A stretch of 10,294 bases of DNA from Nanobdellota archaeon (GTDB lineage Archaea; Nanobdellota; Nanobdellia; Woesearchaeales; JAUYGA01): the NCBI GenBank assembly GCA_030690755.1, contig JAUYGA010000208.1, forward strand, positions 1 to 10,294, in the 5' to 3' direction. Position 1 is the first letter of the stretch, and each line of letters opens with the position of its first letter. The notes under the pieces were generated by a model. That model was not told where the DNA came from. It ran no database searches and saw only the letters and a program-made list of their open reading frames with translations. The translations under genes and the position numbers were made by a program. Positions 6,161 to 10,294 of the stretch are shown here, one piece after another.

Positions 6161-6675
6161 TCACAAGTTCAATGACTTAATAATCTCCTTTGCCTTGTTG
6201 ACAAAAAAGAGCGTTTTTAGTTTTATATCATTAACATTCTTTTTATCAAAAATTATCTTTGTCGAATAAGAAGCGTCTTCTCTCTGTTTCATGCTCTGAA
6301 CGTAAAATAATATGTCTTCAGCGTCGAACTTATTAAGCAGTTCAAAATCCTCTTTGGATAATTCTCTCTTGTAAAAATTCTTAATTAAAAAGACAATGTG
6401 GCATCATGGTTCTTTGAGTAATATCCTTTCGTCAATATTAATGCAAGAGCCATATGATATGAAGTGTAATAGCAGGCAACTAAAATCCAGTCATTAAAGT
6501 CGTTCTTAATATCGTTAATGAATTCCAGATTATGTTCAGCTTTCGCTATATGACCTAAGATTTCATTCTTCTGTGCATTTTGCTTTACTAAAATTTCTTT
6601 GTCCAGATAAAATCTTATTTTGTCGTCAAGCTTCTTTGAATCGCTCAGCAGTTTGTTCAGCTCAAACTCGTTCAT
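6161..6675 (-). pseudogene. HEPN-domain protein, frameshifted (partner of the MNT gene)
   Basis: HEPN proteins paired with minimal nucleotidyltransferases usually form toxin-antitoxin modules in which HEPN is an RNase or its inactive relative. The first part (6675-6388) encodes a typical HEPN helical core, with WILVACYYTSYHMALALILTKGYYSKNHDATLSF at residues 63-96, then stops at 6385-6387. The minus-1 frame continues from 6388 without interruption to TGA at 6161 (75 codons: LIKNFYKRELSKEDFELLNKF, then SMKQREDASYS and a Lys-rich end), which is what a full HEPN domain needs (about 171 aa in total). The break is at a run of five T; one more T would restore the frame. So this is a recent indel, a sequencing error or slippage. 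The start overlaps the MNT end by 14 nt, with Shine-Dalgarno GAGGTG. The ATG and HEPN identity are well supported. Confidence 0.8.
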
Positions 6676-7261
6676 TATTTAGCACCTCATAAAAATAATT
6701 TTGATTATAGACAGGAAAACCTGTTTCTAGTCCTGCCTGGATAACATGGTCCTCTTTAAGCTTTAATTCCCTGACAAAATCCTTAAAGGTCATCTGGAAC
6801 GCGCTGATATGAAGTCCTGTCTGAGCATTAACATACTTTTTGGCTTCAGAATTATCAACTTTCGTATTATATACTTCAATTATATCTATGTCAGACGTCT
6901 CTTTGGCAGAGCCTTTTGCCGTAGAACCGAATAATATCAAAAAGACGGGTTTGTTGCTCAATTTGTCAAGATAGTATTTTATTGCATTTTTTCTTAATGA
7001 GGCCAGTTTTTCAAATCGGTCTTGGTCATACAAAGGAAATATTTTAGGGATTGATTCTTTATTGACATAAAACAGCTTAAGATTTCCTTCTTTTTTGAAA
7101 AGCAGAACTTTATATTTAATGAGCTGGTTTAAATGCCTTGTCAATGAGCCTTCTCTTAGGTTTATTCTTCTGGATATTTCTCTTAAATGGATAGGCTGAT
7201 TCTTGTTCTGATAGAACAGATCCAGTATTGCCAACGTTCGGTCATTTAATATTGTTCTCAT
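6662..7261 (-). CDS. wHTH-minimal nucleotidyltransferase (MNT) protein of a HEPN/MNT module
   Basis: The chosen start gives 199 aa. Residues about 5-70 form a winged helix-turn-helix (IHLREISRRINLREGSLTRHL, then the wing KEGNLKLFYV), followed by a nucleotidyltransferase core with GSTAKGSAKETSDIDI: the GS motif at 112-113 and the DxD metal ligands at 124 and 126. MNT proteins can transfer AMP to the partner HEPN toxin and neutralise it, and the wHTH suggests it also binds its own promoter. HEPN follows with a 14-nt overlap. A longer frame reaches a TTG at 7363, but the extra residues are encoded by promoter, tandem repeat and the 46-bp element, so ATG 7261 is preferred. TATA-like TTTAAATATG lies about 35 nt upstream. 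Confidence 0.88.
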   Translation of the reverse strand: MRTILNDRTLAILDLFYQNKNQPIHLREISRRINLREGSLTRHLNQLIKYKVLLFKKEGNLKLFYVNKESIPKIFPLYDQDRFEKLASLRKNAIKYYLDKLSNKPVFLILFGSTAKGSAKETSDIDIIEVYNTKVDNSEAKKYVNAQTGLHISAFQMTFKDFVRELKLKEDHVIQAGLETGFPVYNQNYFYEVLNNERV

Positions 7262-7292
7262 TTTTGAAACAATTGTTCTAATTATTGAAACA
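7251..7292 (-). repeat. Two tandem 21-bp repeats at the MNT promoter (operator-like)
   Basis: Positions 7251-7271 and 7272-7292 are adjacent direct repeats identical at 19 of 21 positions; each runs ATTGTTCT (plus strand) to TTGAAACA. They lie between the TATA-like box and the first codons of the MNT gene, and the start ATG is created by one of the two differences between copies. Two helical turns per unit place both copies on the same DNA face, fitting binding by the gene's own winged-helix domain. Confidence 0.7.
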
Positions 7293-7300
7293 TATTTAAA
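7291..7300 (-). promoter_or_regulatory. TATA box of the MNT-HEPN operon
   Basis: Minus-strand TTTAAATATG, centred about 35 nt before ATG 7261, predicts a start near 7270 and a leader of about 9 nt. It directly abuts the tandem 21-bp repeats, so a bound regulator would block TBP/TFB or polymerase. Confidence 0.5.
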
Positions 7301-7308
7301 TCTTTTGG

Positions 7309-7366
7309 TTTTGCGCGAAATTATTGCCCGCATTTTCTTTAAGAAATCATTATTTGCGGCCAATAG
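7309..7366. repeat. 46-bp boundary element, copy 3 (MNT-HEPN unit), with GCGC flank
   Basis: Core 7321-7366: arms TTATTGCCCGCA and TGCGGCCAATAG around a 22-bp AT-rich loop containing TTTCTT-T-AAGAAA. It matches the copy at 8966 at 38 of 46 positions, loop included. Arm position 10 and its partner 37 changed together from A/T to G/C, keeping the pair, while 7 and 40 became C opposite C. A TTTTGCGCGAAA flank (7309-7320) corresponds to TTTTAGCGCTAAAA beside the 8966 copy. It lies upstream of the MNT promoter. Confidence 0.75.
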
Positions 7367-7467
7367 TGCTTGCGCATATAATCTATAATCCAGCTCACTA
7401 GCATACTTCTGAACTTTCTACCCCTGCTAAAATACCGCGAGAGAATAAAAAGAAATTTATAATCACA

Positions 7468-8877
7468 TCAAATCCTATCAAACAATTTTTCAATATCTTT
7501 TAAATCCAGCGCAATCGCATTCATCTCTTTTATTTTTGAAAGAGCCTTTACAGTGAACCCGCTTTTTGAGATGAATATAAATTTATATTCTCCAGCAAAG
7601 TTTATTAGCTTTGATTTTCTCACCAAGCTGTCAACAATATCTATGTCTGTTGGGGAATTAGTCCACTTTACTTCGCCAACAAGCATTTTTCTGGTTTTGC
7701 GATTATACGCAACAATATCTATCTCCTCCCCTGTTCTGTTCCACCAATTGCCAATATTTTCAAAGTCAAGAGCATACGAATCTAATCCTTTGTTTAGGTA
7801 TCCAATAAGCAGCTCTTTGCAGATATCTTCAAAAATTCGTCCAACATAAGAGTTAATATTCTCTTTTATCTCCTCTTCTACTATTTTGGTATTGCCTATA
7901 TTGAGAGCAGTCTGATTAGGAAATATGAATCTATACCAAAAGCTGAAAAAATTATCTTTTAGCTTGTACCTTCCAAGCCTCTCCTTGCCAAGCACAGGAT
8001 CTTTTCTTCCGAGAAGTTCTAGAAGTTCATCCAGCCGTTTGATATATGCAGGCAGAGTATTTACATCAATGCCTGTGAAGTCCTGTATTTCTTTGACATT
8101 CTCCTTGCCTGCTGAAGCAGCTTGCAATATCGAGTTATATTTGGCACGTATTCTTACATTCTCATATTCGAGCAAATTTTTAGGTTCCTCAAATAATTCA
8201 GCGCCTTTTTTTAATAGTAATTCGAATATTTTTTTATGAATATTTCCTTCTATTTTTTTGACTTTTTCCAGATAGTAAGGGGTTCCGCCAAACACGGCAT
8301 AAACAATTATTTTTTCCTCTTCACTTAGCTCTTTAAACATCAATCTAAAATCAGCATATTTAAAAGGGGATATTTTTATTCTTGTTGCTCTTCCGTATAA
8401 AGCGCCTGCTTTGCTGCTTGTTATCTTTTGCATCATACCTATCGATGAACCTACCAAAATCAACATAAGTTTCTTATTCTTTAGTTTCTGGTCCCAATAG
8501 TTCTGCAATTGCGTTATGAATTGAGGCGAAACTTCCAGGAATCTCTGAAATTCATCAATTACCAAAACAAAACTATTATCTGATTTTGATGCGACAAAAT
8601 CCAGAAAATCGCTGAAATCCGCGAATTTTCGCGTCTCACCAAGTTGTTCCTGCACAGTCTTTGAAAGCGAATCTAATATTCCTTGTTTTTCAACTAAATC
8701 AACATAAAAGTAAATCTTATTTTCAGGGATTGATTTGATAAATTGTCTTATCAATTCCGTTTTTCCTACCCTGCGTCGGCCATAAATAACAATCATTTTA
8801 CCAGACTGCAAATTAGCAAATTCATCTTTTAACAACTTAATTTCATGTTTCCTATCGTAAAATGTTCTCGATTCCAT
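7468..8877 (-). CDS. Archaeal ATPase with C-terminal DUF234 nuclease-like domain
   Basis: This 469-aa protein belongs to the archaeal ATPase/DUF234 group (STAND-like P-loop ATPases common in archaeal accessory regions). It has Walker A GRRRVGKTE (33-41), Walker B FVLVIDEF (103-110), a sensor-like LVGSSIGMM (141-149), YGRATRIKISPF (161-172), and FGGTPYYL (196-203). A winged-helix region lies at about 245-310. The C-terminal domain (about 335-469) contains IFEDICKE (E350), GEEIDIVA (D387) and LVGEVKW (E402, K404), the E-D-ExK pattern of a PD-(D/E)xK nuclease fold. The family's role is unproven; defence, mobile-element or toxin-like functions have been proposed. It follows the Fic gene on the same strand with its own TATA box and palindromic operators. 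Length and motifs are complete. Confidence 0.88.
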   Translation of the reverse strand: MESRTFYDRKHEIKLLKDEFANLQSGKMIVIYGRRRVGKTELIRQFIKSIPENKIYFYVDLVEKQGILDSLSKTVQEQLGETRKFADFSDFLDFVASKSDNSFVLVIDEFQRFLEVSPQFITQLQNYWDQKLKNKKLMLILVGSSIGMMQKITSSKAGALYGRATRIKISPFKYADFRLMFKELSEEEKIIVYAVFGGTPYYLEKVKKIEGNIHKKIFELLLKKGAELFEEPKNLLEYENVRIRAKYNSILQAASAGKENVKEIQDFTGIDVNTLPAYIKRLDELLELLGRKDPVLGKERLGRYKLKDNFFSFWYRFIFPNQTALNIGNTKIVEEEIKENINSYVGRIFEDICKELLIGYLNKGLDSYALDFENIGNWWNRTGEEIDIVAYNRKTRKMLVGEVKWTNSPTDIDIVDSLVRKSKLINFAGEYKFIFISKSGFTVKALSKIKEMNAIALDLKDIEKLFDRI

Positions 8878-8882
8878 CTTAT

Positions 8883-8930
8883 ATTAACACGTTAATGTTA
8901 TAACATTAACATGTTAATGTTATATATAAA
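8883..8930 (-). promoter_or_regulatory. Promoter and palindromic operators of the ATPase gene
   Basis: Minus-strand TATA TTTATATATAA (8920-8930) lies about 48 nt before the ATG at 8877. Between them are two ATTAAC-NN-GTTAAT palindromes with centres 22 bp apart (8889.5 and 8911.5). The upstream one extends to a perfect 26-bp palindrome (8899-8924) that overlaps the TATA box, and the other covers the leader. A dimeric repressor binding both sites on one face would shut the promoter. Confidence 0.7.
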
Positions 8931-8950
8931 CCTTTCGTATTTTCAAAGAG

Positions 8951-9011
8951 TTTTAGCGCTAAAATCTATTGTCCACATTTTAGTTAAGAAAACATTATTT
9001 GTGGACAATAG
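8951..9011. repeat. 46-bp boundary element, copy 1 (between Fic and ATPase), with AGCGCT palindrome
   Basis: Core 8966-9011: perfect 12-bp arms CTATTGTCCACA (8966-8977) and TGTGGACAATAG (9000-9011) around a 22-bp loop. Its right end touches the Fic stop codon (9012-9014). Directly to the left is the perfect 14-bp palindrome TTTTAGCGCTAAAA (8951-8964). The inner sites TTGTCCACAT and TTGTGGACAA have centres exactly 30 bp apart. It matches copy 3 at 38 of 46 positions and copy 2 at 32 of 46. It contains no TATA box. Confidence 0.8.
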
Positions 9012-9923
9012 TCAGGGGTTTGCAAACTGCTCAACAACCACTTCAAACATCTTCTCGCAATACCCTTTTACGTCTTTCTCATTATGCAAATCTATCGCCT
9101 GATAATATTTTTGGCGCTGTTTCACAGGCACAAAAAGCTTGGGATAGTCTGCTTTCATCAAGACCCAGTTCATCAATGCCCTTCCTGTCCTGCCGTTTCC
9201 GTCTTCAAACGGGTGGATTTCAACAAACTGAGCATGCATAAGGCAGGCCAAAACAAAAGGATGGAGCTTGTTTTTGTTTTCATAATAAAACTTGATCATT
9301 TTCTTGAGCAGCTTTGGCACTTCTTTTTCTTCCGGCGGCTTGAAATCTGTTCCTTCTATTTTAACAGGAAAAAATCTTACTCTTCCAGGATATATAACCC
9401 CTGTGTTTTTAGTAAGAACATAGTTTAGTTTAGCAATAAATTCTATATTCAATTTTTTGTCATATTCTTTTATCAAATCAAAAGCTTCTCTGCCATTGAG
9501 AGCCTCATTGTAATCCTTTGGCGAAGCTCCTGACGGTATTTGTTTTTCCTTAATAATCAGATAAGTATCCCTTAATGTCAACCTGTTGCCTTCGATTGCG
9601 TTTGAGTTGTATGTAAAGCGTATTAAGAAATCAGACTCTTCTTTCTCAAGAATTGTTTTAGGGATGCTCTTGACGTGGTTTTTGTAGACTTCCTTGAAAT
9701 CATCAATGAACTCCAGCTTATTTGCGTCAAGATAATCTTCATTGTAGATTTTGTATTCTTCCAGTTTCATTCCTTTTAATTTGGAAGCTATTTCTTCTCT
9801 TGTAGGCTCTTTTTCTCCTAGTTTTATCCTTATCTTTTTCCATTTGTTTCTATCAATCCTTATGGTTTTGCCTAGGTAATAAAATGTCTTTTTCCCTGAT
9901 TTTATTCTGTCGATATAAGGCAT
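9012..9923 (-). CDS. Fic-domain AMPylase, class II (N-terminal inhibitory helix)
   Basis: Fic enzymes transfer AMP (or another nucleotide part) from a nucleotide to a hydroxyl on a target protein. The complete motif HPFEDGNGRTGR is at 237-248 of the 303-aa product, with the catalytic His first. SNAIEG at 107-112 fits the inhibitory helix motif (S/T)xxxE(G/N), so Glu111 should clash with ATP gamma-phosphate: an autoinhibited class II Fic that needs no separate antitoxin. The N-terminal 100 residues are basic and helical; the C-terminus ends shortly after the Fic fold with no winged helix. ATG 9923 is chosen because a TATA box is centred 26 nt before it; ATG 9932 and GTG 9941 lie nearer the box, the latter inside the repeat. 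The gene is bracketed by two copies of the 46-bp element. The target is unknown. Confidence 0.9.
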   Translation of the reverse strand: MPYIDRIKSGKKTFYYLGKTIRIDRNKWKKIRIKLGEKEPTREEIASKLKGMKLEEYKIYNEDYLDANKLEFIDDFKEVYKNHVKSIPKTILEKEESDFLIRFTYNSNAIEGNRLTLRDTYLIIKEKQIPSGASPKDYNEALNGREAFDLIKEYDKKLNIEFIAKLNYVLTKNTGVIYPGRVRFFPVKIEGTDFKPPEEKEVPKLLKKMIKFYYENKNKLHPFVLACLMHAQFVEIHPFEDGNGRTGRALMNWVLMKADYPKLFVPVKQRQKYYQAIDLHNEKDVKGYCEKMFEVVVEQFANP

Positions 9924-9930
9924 ATAGAAC

Positions 9931-9976
9931 ATATTGTCCACAATCTATATAAATTTTTCTATTTTGTGGACAATAG
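9931..9976. repeat. 46-bp boundary element, copy 2 (Fic promoter)
   Basis: Arms ATTGTCCACAA (9933-9943) and TTGTGGACAAT (9964-9974) face each other with centres 30 bp apart, the same length, orientation and right end (CAATAGT) as copies 1 and 3. The arms are conserved, but the loop is not, and here the loop contains the Fic TATA box. In this copy the element can act directly as an operator pair bracketing the TATA box. Confidence 0.8.
9945..9953 (-). promoter_or_regulatory. TATA box of the Fic gene
   Basis: Minus-strand TTTATATAG centred 26 nt before ATG 9923 (leaderless). It lies between the two TTGTSSACAA half-elements of the 46-bp repeat, so occupancy of those sites would compete with TBP. 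Confidence 0.65.
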
Positions 9977-10294
9977 TTTAGTGTTAGCGATTACTGGTTT
10001 AAGATTCCCAGGGATATTTCAAAGAAAGCTAAACTAAAAAGGTGTTCCAATAAGAGCTGTTAAATTCAGAATATAGGAAGTTAAGCAAGCCTGAATAATC
10101 TTCGAGATTAACATTGACTAAACTTTTCTTCAACGATTTATCTGCTTTGTTTAAAATACTGCTAGCTAAATACTAATTACTACTAAATTATTAGATAGAT
10201 TTGCATACCAATACTAACTAAGTACTAACAGATGCTAAATTAGTAGATAAGTTTATCACTCTATAAACTTTCCCTGTATAGTACCGAATTAAGT
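9977..10294. other. Gene-free AT-rich tail with degenerate repeats
   Basis: I see no convincing coding frame or RNA gene here. There is a diverged 32-bp direct repeat (10171-10202 and 10223-10254; about 23 of 32 positions match, both starting TACTAA and sharing CTAAATTA), another TACTAA at 10212, and an 8-bp stem AAGTTTAT/ATAAACTT with a 6-nt loop (10249-10270). A TATA-like CTATAAAC (10261-10268) could serve a gene beyond the window. This looks like a promoter or operator region of the next unit, but that is a guess. Confidence 0.4.

Noticed and set aside
7251..7292. Tandem 21-bp repeat as a CRISPR fragment
   Set aside because: There are no spacers; the units abut directly and overlap a promoter.
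7262..7363. N-terminal extension of the MNT protein from TTG 7363
   Set aside because: The extra 34 codons fall on the 46-bp element, the TATA box and one tandem repeat copy, and the homologous fold starts after them.
7553..9428. Plus-strand frames opposite the ATPase and Fic genes
   Set aside because: These are antisense shadows of strongly supported minus-strand genes with complete motifs.
9924..9941. Fic start at GTG 9941 or ATG 9932
   Set aside because: Both are too close to the TATA box for the expected transcription start; the GTG lies inside the repeat arm. ATG 9932 remains possible if the start site is shifted.
8966..9976. 46-bp elements as integron attC or XerC/D dif sites
   Set aside because: The core boxes of attC (RYYYAAC/GTTRRRY) are not evident, and the 22-bp gap between arms is far longer than the 6-8 bp spacer of tyrosine-recombinase sites; no integrase is seen.

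Overview
The window comes from an AT-rich archaeal genome, most likely a DPANN-type lineage (Woesearchaeota, Pacearchaeota or Nanoarchaeota-like). Evidence: an RtcB tRNA ligase with an archease nearby, class III (prepilin) signal peptides on surface proteins, an AMPylating Fic protein and a HEPN/MNT pair, and archaeal TATA boxes centred about 26 nt upstream of start codons (leaderless genes at 323, 5092 and 9923). The taxon is inferred from gene style; no marker gene is present.

Left part (1-2407), RNA repair and nucleotide metabolism: the 5' part of rtcB (minus strand), a divergent HD-domain phosphohydrolase of the dGTPase/SAMHD1 type, and archease, the RtcB activator. rtcB is interrupted by exactly 30 nt that carry an in-frame stop inside the family's most conserved motif. 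These 30 nt fold into a 9-bp hairpin with bulge-helix-bulge-like flanks. Removing them restores the canonical protein. The best reading is an archaeal intron in the gene of the ligase that seals such introns.

Middle part (2483-5092), cell surface: a polytopic membrane protein, a small type IV pilin-like protein and a large membrane-anchored protein with 14 N-glycosylation sequons, all on the minus strand. Two long inverted-repeat elements (3617-3750 and 5215-5331) sit in the spaces around these genes. Their stems differ, but they share a core that as minus-strand RNA is a hairpin with a cUNCGg tetraloop, and a CTCGACG box. The second lies within a truncated pilin-like reading frame.

A plus-strand helical protein of unknown function (5440-6093) follows, with a TATA box, a Shine-Dalgarno sequence and a TTG start.

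Right part (6161-9976), accessory island on the minus strand: Fic protein, DUF234-type ATPase/nuclease, and a wHTH-MNT nucleotidyltransferase with a frameshifted HEPN partner. A 46-bp imperfectly palindromic element occurs three times in the same orientation, once upstream of each unit (7321, 8966, 9931), so the genes sit between copies like cassettes. Each unit also has its own operator-like repeats at its promoter. The last 300 bases hold no gene that I can see, only AT-rich repeats.
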